Source: Kribbella solani
Lineage (GTDB): Bacteria; Actinomycetota; Actinomycetes; Propionibacteriales; Kribbellaceae
Direction: 5' to 3'
Length of the DNA: 64,000 nt
NCBI RefSeq assembly: GCF_014205295.1
Contig: NZ_JACHNF010000001.1
Span: forward strand, 806,001 to 870,000
The stretch's first letter is position 1. Each line of letters opens with the position of its first letter. Positions 1 through 8,629 of this stretch are shown here, one piece after another. Position numbers and translations under genes: made by a program. The notes beneath the pieces were generated by a model, which was not told the origin of the DNA, made no database searches, and worked only from the letters and a program-made list of their open reading frames with translations.

Positions 1-1372
1 GGTGGCCCGTACGCGTCGAATGGTCCGCCAGGGTTTCCTTCAGCATCTGCAGGCCCGCGCCCAGTTCGCCCTGGCTGAACATGAACCGTGACAGCCAGGT
101 CGCGAGTGCCAGCGCACTGTCCGCATCGCCGCGGAAACGCAGGTGCCGGTACGCGGCCAGGACGTTCGCCTGTTCAGGCATCAGCCGGCGCAGGTACGCG
201 GCGTGCCGGCCGTCGCCGAGCTCTTGTTCGGCGTCGGCGACCAGTTGCAGGAAGTACACGGCGTGCCGGTCGCGTACTTCGTGCTCGTCGATCGTGTCTT
301 GGAGTTGCTCGATGCAGAACGCCTGAATCGTACCCAGCTGATGGAATCGCGGCTCGCCGTCGGGATCGGGCGAGACCGACAGCAATCCCTTGTCCAGCAG
401 GGATTCCAGCAGTTCTTCGCCAAGGTTCCGGGTCACTTGCGCGACGGCCGCCGCGGCCGCGAGGCTGAATCCGTCCGCGAAGACTCCGAGGCTGGTCAGC
501 AGGTGGCGCTCCCGCGGACTGAGCAGTTGGTAGCTCCAATGGATCGCCGCGCGCATGCTCTGCTGCCGAGGTGGCACGTTGGCCAGGTCGAAGCGCAGGA
601 TGTCGATGCCGTCGCGCAACCTGGTCAGCAACGCGGCCGGCGCGAACAGCCGGAGCTTCGTCGCCGCGAGCTCGATCGCCAGCGGCAGTCCGTCGACCAA
701 CCGGCAGATCTCGGCGACGTCGCCGACATTGTCGTCGGTCAGCTTGAAGTCCGGCGTGACCGCCCGGGCCCGCTGTACGAAGAGCGCGATCGACGGCGTG
801 TCAGCCAGCTTCGCGAACGGCATCCGCCGCGAGTCGGGAAGCGGCAGGGGCCGAACCGGGTACAGCCGTTCGCCGTAGATCTGCAGCGGCTGACGGCTCG
901 TGGTCAGTACGCGCAGACTGGGACAGTACGACAGCAGACCGGCCAACAGGTCGGTGACGCCGGTCGCGACGTGCTCGCAGTTGTCGAGAACCAGCAGCAC
1001 TTCGCGGTCGCGCAATCGCTCCCGGATGGTGTCCGCGGTACCGGGATCACGCTGCAACTCGGCAGGACAGGCCGTGGTGACCGCGCTGGGGACCTGGCCT
1101 GATTCCGACAGCGCGGCGAGCTCGACCGGCCAGGCGCCGTCGCGGAAGGCGGCGCGTACGTCCTTGACCACCGCCTGAGCCAACCGGGTCTTGCCGGCGC
1201 CGCCGGGACCGGTGAGCGTGACGAGCCGGGCCGGACTCTGGATGATGCGGCGCAGTTCGGCCCGGTCATGGTCGCGTCCGACCAGCGGGGTCGGCGGGCA
1301 GACGCCGTTCGCCCAGTACACCGCTGTCGTGTCGCGTTGCTCGGCCGGATCACGGCCGTCACCGGTACTCAT
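1..1372 (-). CDS. NB-ARC/AfsR-like ATPase transcriptional regulator (3' end outside the window)
   Basis: The first 457 residues are visible and the frame is open to the window edge. It starts at an ATG that overlaps the stop of the upstream SDR (ATGA), so it is translationally coupled to the biosynthetic operon. A Walker A motif GPGGAGKT lies at residues 55-62 and a Walker B-like VLLVLDNCEHV near residue 140, followed by the TTSRQPL and GLPLAIELAA motifs typical of the NB-ARC domain of actinobacterial regulators. There is no DNA-binding domain at the N terminus, so an HTH, if present, should be in the missing C-terminal part, as in LuxR-type members. Role as a pathway regulator is inferred from position. 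Confidence 0.8.
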   Translation of the reverse strand, partial: MSTGDGRDPAEQRDTTAVYWANGVCPPTPLVGRDHDRAELRRIIQSPARLVTLTGPGGAGKTRLAQAVVKDVRAAFRDGAWPVELAALSESGQVPSAVTTACPAELQRDPGTADTIRERLRDREVLLVLDNCEHVATGVTDLLAGLLSYCPSLRVLTTSRQPLQIYGERLYPVRPLPLPDSRRMPFAKLADTPSIALFVQRARAVTPDFKLTDDNVGDVAEICRLVDGLPLAIELAATKLRLFAPAALLTRLRDGIDILRFDLANVPPRQQSMRAAIHWSYQLLSPRERHLLTSLGVFADGFSLAAAAAVAQVTRNLGEELLESLLDKGLLSVSPDPDGEPRFHQLGTIQAFCIEQLQDTIDEHEVRDRHAVYFLQLVADAEQELGDGRHAAYLRRLMPEQANVLAAYRHLRFRGDADSALALATWLSRFMFSQGELGAGLQMLKETLADHSTRTGH

Positions 1373-2223
1373 CGCGCCGCGTAGCCGCCGTCCACGATCA
1401 GGTCGGTGCCGGTGACGAACGAGGCGTCGTCGGACAGCAGGAACAGCACCGCGGCCGCGATCTCGTACGGGGTCGCCATCCGGCGCATCGGGGTGGCGGC
1501 CACGAAGTCGGTGACGAATTGTTCCGGTAGGCCCGTGGTCATCGGGGTCCGGACCATCCCGGGGGAGACGGCGTTCACGCGGATGCCGGCCCGCGCGAGT
1601 TCGACGGCCGCGGCGCGGGTCATCGCCGCGACGGCGCCCTTTGCGCCGTGGTACGCGAAGGCGGCGCCGGAGCCGATCTGGCCGAAGACCGAGGACACGT
1701 TCACGATCGCGCCACGGCCGGCCAGGTGCATACTCGGTACGACCGTCTGCATGCCCAGCCAGGTACCGCGCTGGCTGACGTTGACGACGCGATCCCATTC
1801 GTCCGCGGTGATGGTTTCGAGACCTTGCCGACCGAGGACGCCGGCGTTGTTCACCAGCAGAGTCGGGTAGCCGAAGTGCCGGCGCGCGGTGCGGGCGAAC
1901 TTCGACCAGGCGTTGGGGTCGGTCACGTCGACCTCGGCCGGAACGACGCGGCCCGGCAGACCAGCCGCCTCGATCTCGGCGGCCGCGGCCGCGCACCGAT
2001 CCCGATCCAGATCACCGAGGACGACACCGACGCCGGCCGAAACCAGCCCGGTCACAACCTCCCGCCCAATCCCACCAGCGGCCCCGGTCACCAGCGCACA
2101 ACGCCCGGCCAGCCCCACCGCCCCACCCAACCGCTCCTGCTGCACCCCCTGCTCGTCGTGGGGGAGCTGAGCTGGGCGGGTTGGCTCTGCGTCCGGTTGG
2201 GCGGGGGTTGTGGCGGGGGTCAT
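1369..2223 (-). CDS. SDR family oxidoreductase (3-oxoacyl reductase-like)
   Basis: This 284-residue protein has a roughly 40-residue Pro/Gln-rich N-terminal leader and then a classical SDR Rossmann domain: TGAAGGIG for NAD(P) binding, NNAG, and catalytic Ser with YHGAK (Tyr and Lys). It ends with the family-typical VTGTDLIVDGGY. The start is the ATG that overlaps the stop of the AcpS-like gene (ATGA), and its own stop overlaps the next start. It is the second SDR of the operon besides the FabG-like gene at 6954-7697, so it may be a late reductase or dehydrogenase acting on the product. The substrate cannot be told from sequence. Confidence 0.85.
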   Translation of the reverse strand: MTPATTPAQPDAEPTRPAQLPHDEQGVQQERLGGAVGLAGRCALVTGAAGGIGREVVTGLVSAGVGVVLGDLDRDRCAAAAAEIEAAGLPGRVVPAEVDVTDPNAWSKFARTARRHFGYPTLLVNNAGVLGRQGLETITADEWDRVVNVSQRGTWLGMQTVVPSMHLAGRGAIVNVSSVFGQIGSGAAFAYHGAKGAVAAMTRAAAVELARAGIRVNAVSPGMVRTPMTTGLPEQFVTDFVAATPMRRMATPYEIAAAVLFLLSDDASFVTGTDLIVDGGYAAR

Positions 2224-2603
2224 TGGTTGGCCTTGTCGGGGGTGGTGGGGAGCCAGGCGAGGGCGGCGGCGTGGTTGGCCGCGTGGGTGAGGGAGACTCG
2301 CGGTACGGCGAGGCACGCCGCTTGACGCCAGCGCTCGATCGCGCCGGAGAGGCGTACCTCGGGTGGCTGACGCGGCGTCCGGAGGATCTCGATGCCCTGC
2401 CACGGCACCGGACCGGGCCAGCACAGCGCCGCGACGACCGCCTGCTTGGCCGCGACTCGCGCGGCCAGGTGCTCGCCGGCCCGCGCGAGCCCGAAGCAGT
2501 ACGCGAGCTCCGCGCGACTGAGCAACCGGCGCCATGGTTGCTCCGGGCAAACATCGTCCGGCACCCGGACGATGCACACCCGAAGCGCGGTCGAGTACGT
2601 CAT
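2220..2603 (-). CDS. AcpS-like protein with missing metal ligands
   Basis: The 127-residue protein matches the AcpS fold: a weak first strand (RVCIVRV), the helix HLAARVAAKQAV, and a final VSLTHAANHAAAL strand. Compared with known holo-ACP synthases (GxDIVE near the N terminus; KEA in the helix), the Mg-binding Asp is Cys and the Glu of the KEA motif is Gln, while the Lys is kept. Catalysis as a phosphopantetheinyl transferase is therefore doubtful. It sits directly after the ketosynthase (ATGA overlap chosen as start; an ATG six bases upstream is possible). It may be a structural partner of the other AcpS-like protein at 8626-9210. Confidence 0.7.
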   Translation of the reverse strand: MTYSTALRVCIVRVPDDVCPEQPWRRLLSRAELAYCFGLARAGEHLAARVAAKQAVVAALCWPGPVPWQGIEILRTPRQPPEVRLSGAIERWRQAACLAVPRVSLTHAANHAAALAWLPTTPDKANQ

Positions 2604-5038
2604 CCGCACGGTGACAGCACCACCGACGCGTACGTACCGCCCCAGTTCGCCGCCGTGACCACCGCGGCCCGGCCGGCCGGATCACGCTCCGACCCGACGT
2701 ACCGCTCCAGCCCAGGCAACGGTTCCCGCAACCCCGCGATCGGCGGAACCCATCCGGTCCCAAGACTCTCGGCGGCAGCGAGTACGGACATCAACGGAGT
2801 CGTCGAGTGGATATGCCCGACCTGTCCGGAAATGTTGGCCAGCCGAGTCGTACCAGCCGGGAACACCGAGGCGATCGCCCGCGCCTCGGCCCGGTCGAGG
2901 GTGCCGGTGCCGCGCGCGTCGCCGTACACCACGCCGACCTCCGCCGGGGTCACCCCGGCCGCGTCCAGCGCGTTGCGGTGGCACTGCGCCCACGCCTCGC
3001 CGGACTCCTCGTTACCCGCGACCCGATACGCATCCGCGGTCCCGGCATGCCCGCGGACCTCGGCGAGGATCGTCGCCCCACGCTCTTTCGCGTGCTCCAG
3101 CGATTCGAGTACGAGGGCAACCGAGCCTGCTCCGAGCGCGCAGCCGCTGGCCCGGGTGTCATACGGCCGGAGCGCGTCGGAGGTCAGAATCCCGAGGTGG
3201 TCGTAGCCGAGATGCACCAGTCCGGTCAGCTCGTCCGCGCTGACCGCCGCCATCACCTCGGCCTCACCCCGCCGGATCAGGTCCGACGCGTACCCGAGCC
3301 CGGCGATACCGGACGCGCAACCGATGGCGAGCGTGGACAGCGGGCCCTTGATCTGCAAGGAAAGGCAGGCGTGGCCGGGTGCCGCGTTCATCACCGAGTT
3401 CGGGAACAGGCGTGGGTTCACCCGGTGCGGACCGTCCGTGCCGATCGTCTCGGTCAGTTGCGCGACGGTGTCCAGCGGACCGGTGTACGTACCGAACACC
3501 ATCCCGACGTCGGTCGCGTTCTGCCGGGTGATCTGGTACTCGGCGTCCGCGAACGCGTCCCGGGTTGCCGCCAGTACGAGGGTTCCGAGCTGGTCCAGCC
3601 GGCGGGCGTACGCGGGATCGATCCGCCGCCGGTAACCCTGATCGGTGATCTCGGCAACCAATTTGCTGGCTGCTTCGCCGGTGTCGATCCGGGTCGCCGC
3701 CGCGATCCCGACCTGGCCGGCGCGCAGGCCGGTGATCAGGCCGTCGCGGCCCAGACCGATCGGCGAAACCACCCCGGCGCCGGTGATGACCACGCGGCGA
3801 TCGGGCCGTTGCGGCCCTGGTTTGAGCGTCCGCCCGAGTACCAGCGAGCAGTTGTTGCCGCCGAAGGCGAACGAGTTCGAGACCACCAGCCCGAGGTCCG
3901 CCCGGCGCGACGCGTTCGGCACGATGTCGTACGCCGGGCCGGCCGCGGCGACCTCCTCGGCCGGCTCGACGTTCACGGTCGGTGGCAGGATCTGTTCGCG
4001 CATCGCCAGCGCGCAGACGGCGGCCTCCAGCGCCCCGGCCGCGCCGAGCATGTGGCCCACCTGCGACTTGGTACTGCTCATCGGCGGCACGTTCTTGCCG
4101 CCGAACAACGCCGTCACCGCCTTGCGCTCGGCGCTGTCGTTGGCAGGCGTTCCGGTGCCATGACCGTTCACATAATCGACATCCGCCGCGGTGTACCCGG
4201 CCTGCTCCAGCGCGCGGCGCATCGCCCGCAGTGCGCCGCCGCCGACCGGGTCCGGCGCGGTGGCATGGTGCGCGTCACTCGTCAACGCGTACCCCAGCAC
4301 GTACCCGAGCACCTGAGCGCCGCGCGCCCGGGCCAGTTCCTCGGACTCGAGTACGAGGAACGCCGCGCCCTCGCCGATGTTGAGTCCGCTGCTTCGCGAG
4401 TACGGGGCGCAGGGCTCCTCGTCGAGTGCTTTCAGGCTGTCGAAGCCCGCGAGCGAGAGCAGGTCCAGTACGTCCACGCCACCGGCCAGCATCACGTCGG
4501 CCCGGCCTTCGCGAATGGTGTCCAGCGCCCAGCCGATCGAGTTCGCACCGGCCGCGCAGGCGTTCGAGATCACCACCTTCGGGCCTTTCAGGCCGAAGGC
4601 CGCGCTGACCGCGTCGGTCGAGGTGGACAGCGGGTACATCAGCAGATGCGCCTTCGAAGCGCCGGCGCGGCCGTCACGGAGCAGCTGCCAGTGGTACTGC
4701 TCGCCGGCATCGAGACCGCCCACCGACGTACCCGTCGCGATCCCGACCCGGTACGGATCGAATCCCGCGAGGTCCAGCTTGGCGTCCTCGAGCGCCTCCG
4801 CCGCGGCCCCGAGGGCCAGGCCGATCGCCCGATCGATCCGGCCTTTGCTCCGCCGCGGCGGAGCCGCCACCTCGGCGACCTCACCCGAGTAGTGGCAGCT
4901 CAGCGTGGACGTGTCCAGCCGCTTGGTCCGGCCGATGCCGCTGACGGCGTCGCGGACGCCGGTCCAGACCGCGTCGGCCCCGGTGCCCAGCGCGCAGGTC
5001 ACCCCGATGCCGGTAATGGCGACCCCTGTGGCGTTCAT
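2600..5038 (-). CDS. Fused tandem ketosynthase (KS and chain-length-factor-like KS in one chain)
   Basis: The 812-residue protein consists of two complete thiolase-fold ketosynthases, about residues 1-405 and 413-812. The first has the full catalytic set: Cys161 (SNACAAG), His293 (HGTGT), Lys324 and His329 (KSQVGH). The second keeps Cys574 (AIGCASG) and His742 (GQVGH), but the first His is Arg709 (ARGTGT) and the Lys is Ser737. The second half therefore looks like a non-condensing, chain-length-factor-like partner fused to the active one. Type II systems normally encode these as two separate proteins. The start ATG has a GAGGAG ribosome site. It probably extends chains on the ACP at 6609-6893. 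Confidence 0.9.
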   Translation of the reverse strand: MNATGVAITGIGVTCALGTGADAVWTGVRDAVSGIGRTKRLDTSTLSCHYSGEVAEVAAPPRRSKGRIDRAIGLALGAAAEALEDAKLDLAGFDPYRVGIATGTSVGGLDAGEQYHWQLLRDGRAGASKAHLLMYPLSTSTDAVSAAFGLKGPKVVISNACAAGANSIGWALDTIREGRADVMLAGGVDVLDLLSLAGFDSLKALDEEPCAPYSRSSGLNIGEGAAFLVLESEELARARGAQVLGYVLGYALTSDAHHATAPDPVGGGALRAMRRALEQAGYTAADVDYVNGHGTGTPANDSAERKAVTALFGGKNVPPMSSTKSQVGHMLGAAGALEAAVCALAMREQILPPTVNVEPAEEVAAAGPAYDIVPNASRRADLGLVVSNSFAFGGNNCSLVLGRTLKPGPQRPDRRVVITGAGVVSPIGLGRDGLITGLRAGQVGIAAATRIDTGEAASKLVAEITDQGYRRRIDPAYARRLDQLGTLVLAATRDAFADAEYQITRQNATDVGMVFGTYTGPLDTVAQLTETIGTDGPHRVNPRLFPNSVMNAAPGHACLSLQIKGPLSTLAIGCASGIAGLGYASDLIRRGEAEVMAAVSADELTGLVHLGYDHLGILTSDALRPYDTRASGCALGAGSVALVLESLEHAKERGATILAEVRGHAGTADAYRVAGNEESGEAWAQCHRNALDAAGVTPAEVGVVYGDARGTGTLDRAEARAIASVFPAGTTRLANISGQVGHIHSTTPLMSVLAAAESLGTGWVPPIAGLREPLPGLERYVGSERDPAGRAAVVTAANWGGTYASVVLSPCG

Positions 5039-5071
5039 ATGCTCTCCTCACCAGACCTGTGTCGTCAGCCG

Positions 5072-6094
5072 TTACTCGAGTGGTACGCCGAAGCTGGTGG
5101 CGACCAGGAACGGCGCGGCGGTGGTCAGTACCAGGTGTTCGGGCTGCTCGAGGGTCAGCTCGAGCCCGGCCGCGGCCACGTCGGCGTCGACCCGGGCGGT
5201 GCCGATCACCCGCTCGAGCCGGGGCGAGTACACCGCGTGCGTGACCGCTCCGAGCGGCTCGCCGTCCACGCCGAGGGCGGTGCCGGCGGCCGGCGGGTCG
5301 TCCAGCCCTTCGGCGGCGATCCAGCAGACCGGGCGGCGGGCCGGACCGGCCTCCCAATGCGCGGTGAGCGCCGCCTTGCCGATGAACTCGTGGCCGAAGT
5401 CGACCATCCACTGCAGGCCTGTCTCGAACGGCGTCGCGCCGTCGGCCTCCTGCTCCAGGTTGGCGAACCGCATCTCCATCCGGCAGATGTCCAGGGCATC
5501 CAGGCCGACCGGCTGGGCGCCGAGTCCGGCCAGGTGATCACGCAATTCATTGCCCGCGGCAACCGGGATGTGCAGCTTGTACCCGTACTCGCCGCTGACG
5601 CCGGTCCGGCTGACGAGCAGATCCTGGTCGTCGCCCCACGACTCGGTGACGAAACTCGAGTACGACATCGAGGTGATCGGGAAGGACAGGAACTTCTGGG
5701 CGAGCGCCGGTGATTGCGGGCCTTCGATCCCGTACACGCGGTAGTCGTCGGTGACGTCCTGCACGTTCACGTCCTGGCCGCAGGTGTTGCCGGCGGCAAC
5801 CAGGTAGTCGGCCACCGCGGCGGCCTGGGCCGGCCAGACCTCCACCAGGTAGTCGTTCCCGGAGCAGTGGATCAGCGCCTCGGCCAGCAGGGTGCCGTCG
5901 GTGTTCAGCAGCAGCGCCGAAGAGATCTGTCCTTCGAGCAGGAAGTCGACGCCGCGGGTCGAGACCTGGCTGAGGAACTGGGCCGCTTCGCCGCCGGTGA
6001 TCCGGAGCAGGCCGAGGCCGGTGTAGTCGATCAGGCCGCACGCGCCGCGCAGCAGCTCGTACTCGGCGACCGGGTCGGAGTAGACGTTCCGCAT
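5072..6094 (-). CDS. GcvT-like folate-binding aminomethyltransferase family protein
   Basis: A 340-residue member of the GcvT/YgfZ/DmdA superfamily: N-terminal GLIDYTGLGLLRITG, then the middle GVSGEYGYKLHIP and a C-terminal GLQWMVDFGHEFIGK segment. In true T-proteins a conserved Asp follows the GGIxDD motif; here the equivalent stretch reads GTLLAEAL, so that acid is missing or replaced by Glu. It might bind tetrahydrofolate and act in methyl or one-carbon transfer, or have another role. The ATG at 6094 has an AAGGGA site six bases upstream; an upstream ATG at 6118 overlaps the previous stop. It is an unexpected member of a fatty-acid-like operon. Confidence 0.8.
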   Translation of the reverse strand: MRNVYSDPVAEYELLRGACGLIDYTGLGLLRITGGEAAQFLSQVSTRGVDFLLEGQISSALLLNTDGTLLAEALIHCSGNDYLVEVWPAQAAAVADYLVAAGNTCGQDVNVQDVTDDYRVYGIEGPQSPALAQKFLSFPITSMSYSSFVTESWGDDQDLLVSRTGVSGEYGYKLHIPVAAGNELRDHLAGLGAQPVGLDALDICRMEMRFANLEQEADGATPFETGLQWMVDFGHEFIGKAALTAHWEAGPARRPVCWIAAEGLDDPPAAGTALGVDGEPLGAVTHAVYSPRLERVIGTARVDADVAAAGLELTLEQPEHLVLTTAAPFLVATSFGVPLE

Positions 6095-6114
6095 GATTGG
6101 TCCCTTCGTCAATG

Positions 6115-6612
6115 TCATTGACTGTCATTCCGTTCGGTCACGACGAGCCGGGTCGTCATCACCACTTCGCGGCCGACCGACGCCTGGCCGATCACCGACA
6201 TCAGGTCCCGCAGCCGCGGACCGGTCTGAGCCCGGATCACCAGCTGGTCGCCGGGTACGACCGTGCGCAGGAACTTTGCCTGCTTGATCTCGGCGAGATA
6301 GCCGACGCGTTCGGCGACGTCCGCGACCGGCTCGCCGGTGGCCTGGGTCGCCGCCGCGCTGCCGTAGATCACCGCGGCGAGCTGCGCGACGCATTCGACC
6401 AGCAGTACGCCCGGGTACAGCATCCGGCCGGGAAAGTGGCCGGCCAGGACGGGATCGGAGGCGGTGATGCTCTTGATCGCCTCCGCCCGTACGCCTGGCT
6501 CGACCGACGTCACCCGGTCCAGCAGGAAGAACGGGTACCGGTGCGGCAGCAGCCGGGCGATCTCGTCGGCGGACAGTTCGCGTACTCGCGCGACCGCGGG
6601 CGTACTCGTCAC
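6115..6612 (-). CDS. 3-hydroxyacyl-ACP dehydratase, FabZ type
   Basis: A 165-residue single hotdog protein. It carries HRYPFFLLDRV at residues 24-34 and GHFPGRMLYPGVLLVE at residues 58-73. The FabZ catalytic pair is present with normal spacing (His59 and Glu73). It would remove water from 3-hydroxyacyl-ACP after the ketoreductase at 6954-7697. The GTG start overlaps the stop of the ACP gene (GTGA). Its presence implies that at least some cycles are reduced to the enoyl level. No enoyl reductase is seen in the operon, so an unsaturated or polyene chain is possible. Confidence 0.9.
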   Translation of the reverse strand: MTSTPAVARVRELSADEIARLLPHRYPFFLLDRVTSVEPGVRAEAIKSITASDPVLAGHFPGRMLYPGVLLVECVAQLAAVIYGSAAATQATGEPVADVAERVGYLAEIKQAKFLRTVVPGDQLVIRAQTGPRLRDLMSVIGQASVGREVVMTTRLVVTERNDSQ

Positions 6613-6893
6613 CGGTTGCCCGCCACGTGGTCGACGAGTCGGTTGAGTGAGAGCAGGCACTCGGTGTCGTCGTCGGTGATGACCACCCCGAACTCGTCCT
6701 CGACGGCCATCGCCAGCTCGAGCGTGTCGATCGAGTCGAGCTCGAGCCCACGGCCGAACAGCGGCTGGTCGTCACCGATCATGTCCGGGTCCACCGCCAG
6801 GGCGAGCCGCTCGACCAGCAGGTGCTTGACCTCGCCGCACAGCTCCTGCCGTACCTTCGCGGCTGCCTTCGTCTCTTCCAGCGTTGCCACCAT
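6609..6893 (-). CDS. Acyl carrier protein
   Basis: A 94-residue carrier protein with the phosphopantetheine motif ELDSIDTLEL; the attachment Ser is residue 54. It is acidic in its second half, as usual for ACPs. A GGAGAGG ribosome site precedes the ATG. The stop overlaps the FabZ start by four bases. It is the only carrier protein of the operon and would serve the fused ketosynthase, with the AcpS-like protein at 8626-9210 as a candidate activating enzyme. Confidence 0.92.
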   Translation of the reverse strand: MVATLEETKAAAKVRQELCGEVKHLLVERLALAVDPDMIGDDQPLFGRGLELDSIDTLELAMAVEDEFGVVITDDDTECLLSLNRLVDHVAGNR

Positions 6894-6953
6894 GTGGCCT
6901 CTCCTGTCGCTTGTCGGGTTGCGTTGCCGTACGGCTCAGCAGGTGCTGCGGAT

Positions 6954-7697
6954 TCAGCAGGTCAGGCCGCCGTCGATGACGACGGACGCCCCGGTCACAT
7001 AGGCGGATTCGGGGCCGAGCAGGAACCGCACCACCGGCGCCACGTCCGCGGGTGTTCCGATCCGGCCCAGCGGCACGCGTTCCACGAAAGCGGTCAGCTG
7101 GTCCTGCGGCATCGAGCGCGTCATCGCGGTGTCGACGAAGCCCGGGATCACGGAGTTGACCCGGACGCCGTAGCTTCCGAGCTCCTTGGCGAGCACCCGG
7201 ACCACGGCGAGCAGACCGGCCTTGGAGGCGGCGTAGTTCGCCTGGCCGGCCGGGGCGTTCACGCCGCTGGTGGAGGCCACCGCCACGATCGCGCCGCCGC
7301 GCTGCACCGCCATCAGCCGAGCTGCCGCGCGGCAGACCAGGAACGAACCGGTGAGGTTGGTCTCCAGGACCGAACGCCACTTCTGCTCGCCCATCATCAG
7401 CGCGTAGCCGTCGTTCGCGATGCCGGCGTTGCTGACCAGACCGTCCAGCCGGCCGTGGTCGGCGCGGATGCCGCGGAACATCCGGTCCACCTCGGCCGGT
7501 ACGGCGACGTCGGCCTGGATCAGCTCGGCCCGCGGTTGCAGTTCGCGGATCTGCTCGAGGACGCGCTTGGCCTGCTCGAGGTCGCGCCGGTAGTTCAGCA
7601 GTACGCGGGTGCCGTCCGCGGCCAGGTCCATCGCGACACCGAGGCCGATGCCCTTCGTGGCGCCGGTGACCAGGACGACTCGTTCTGATTTGCTCAT
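6954..7697 (-). CDS. 3-oxoacyl-ACP reductase, FabG type
   Basis: A 247-residue classical SDR: TGATKGIG cofactor loop, SNAGIANDG, catalytic Ser in ASTSGV and YAASK, and the C-terminal VTGASVVIDGG. The ATG is in a TGATG overlap with the upstream malonyltransferase stop; a GTG one codon earlier is an alternative. Neighbours make ketoreduction of ACP-bound intermediates the likely task. A 60-base gap separates it from the ACP gene, which has its own strong ribosome site, as expected for a protein needed in higher amounts. Confidence 0.88.
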   Translation of the reverse strand: MSKSERVVLVTGATKGIGLGVAMDLAADGTRVLLNYRRDLEQAKRVLEQIRELQPRAELIQADVAVPAEVDRMFRGIRADHGRLDGLVSNAGIANDGYALMMGEQKWRSVLETNLTGSFLVCRAAARLMAVQRGGAIVAVASTSGVNAPAGQANYAASKAGLLAVVRVLAKELGSYGVRVNSVIPGFVDTAMTRSMPQDQLTAFVERVPLGRIGTPADVAPVVRFLLGPESAYVTGASVVIDGGLTC

Positions 7698-8629
7698 CAC
7701 CGGACCGCCGTCCGGAGACTGAGGGCGAGTGCTTCGGAACCGGTCAGGTGCCGGCCCGTCCGCACCATGCTGCGGCCGAGCCCGGTCAGCACCCGGCCGG
7801 GACCGACCTCGACGAAGGTTCGCGCACCGATCCGGGCGAGGGTCCCGACGGTGTCGGTCCAGCGCACCGGCCGCATGATCTGGCGACTGAGCAGCTGCCG
7901 GTACGCCTCGATGTCGTGGACCGCGCAGCCGGTCAGACTGGAAATGAACGGTACGCGGGGCGCGCGCAGGTCCGCCGCCGCGAGCATCGGCGCGAGTTCA
8001 CGCTCGGCCTCGGCCATCAGCGGCGAGTGGTACGCGCCGCCGACCGGCAACCGTTTCACCCGCAGCGCGCCGGCCGACCGGGCGGCCTCGATCACCAGCT
8101 CGACCTCCTCCGGCGTGCCGGACACGACGACTTGCCGTGGTGCGTTCAGGTTGGCCAGGACGACCACGCCCGCGCTGACCGAGGACTGCCGGCACAGATC
8201 GGTCACGTGATCCGCCGACAGTCCGCCGATGGCGGCCATCGCTCCCGGTTCCCGCTGCGCCGCGTCGGCCATCGCCCGGCCCCGCTTCGCCACGATCGAG
8301 AGCGCGTCCGCCCAGCTCAGACAGCCCGCGGCGACCAGCGCGGCGTACTCGCCGAGGCTGTGCCCGGCCACCGCGATCGGGCGGCAGCCGGCCGCGGTGA
8401 GCTCGGCCGACAGCACGCTCGACCAGACGAAGACGGTGAGCTGAGCTGCCTCGGGATCCGCCAGCGTGATCGCGTCGGCGCGGGTCATCAGCTCGCCGAC
8501 GGCGACGCCGGTCAGTTGTTCCGCGGTGTCGATCAGGCTCCGGGCCTCGACTCCACAGCGCGCCAGTTCGCGGCCCATACCAGGTCGTTGGCTGCCCTGG
8601 CCGGGGAAGACGAACGCCAAGCCGGTCAC
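7697..8629 (-). CDS. ACP S-malonyltransferase, FabD type
   Basis: A 310-residue acyltransferase with FPGQGSQRPGMG at the N terminus, the nucleophile elbow GHSLGEYAAL, and the His-containing GGAYHSPLM segment. It would load malonyl (or a related extender) from CoA onto the ACP. The GTG start overlaps the stop of the AcpS-like gene by four bases. A dedicated transacylase in the operon suggests that the pathway does not rely only on the housekeeping fatty-acid synthase. The specificity motif does not allow a firm choice between malonyl and methylmalonyl. Confidence 0.9.
   Translation of the reverse strand: MTGLAFVFPGQGSQRPGMGRELARCGVEARSLIDTAEQLTGVAVGELMTRADAITLADPEAAQLTVFVWSSVLSAELTAAGCRPIAVAGHSLGEYAALVAAGCLSWADALSIVAKRGRAMADAAQREPGAMAAIGGLSADHVTDLCRQSSVSAGVVVLANLNAPRQVVVSGTPEEVELVIEAARSAGALRVKRLPVGGAYHSPLMAEAERELAPMLAAADLRAPRVPFISSLTGCAVHDIEAYRQLLSRQIMRPVRWTDTVGTLARIGARTFVEVGPGRVLTGLGRSMVRTGRHLTGSEALALSLRTAVR

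Noticed and set aside
2807-5713. A 968-codon open frame on the plus strand
   Set aside because: It lies antisense to the KS-KS and GcvT-like genes, has Arg/Gly/Pro-rich composition with no domain, and arises from high GC in third positions.
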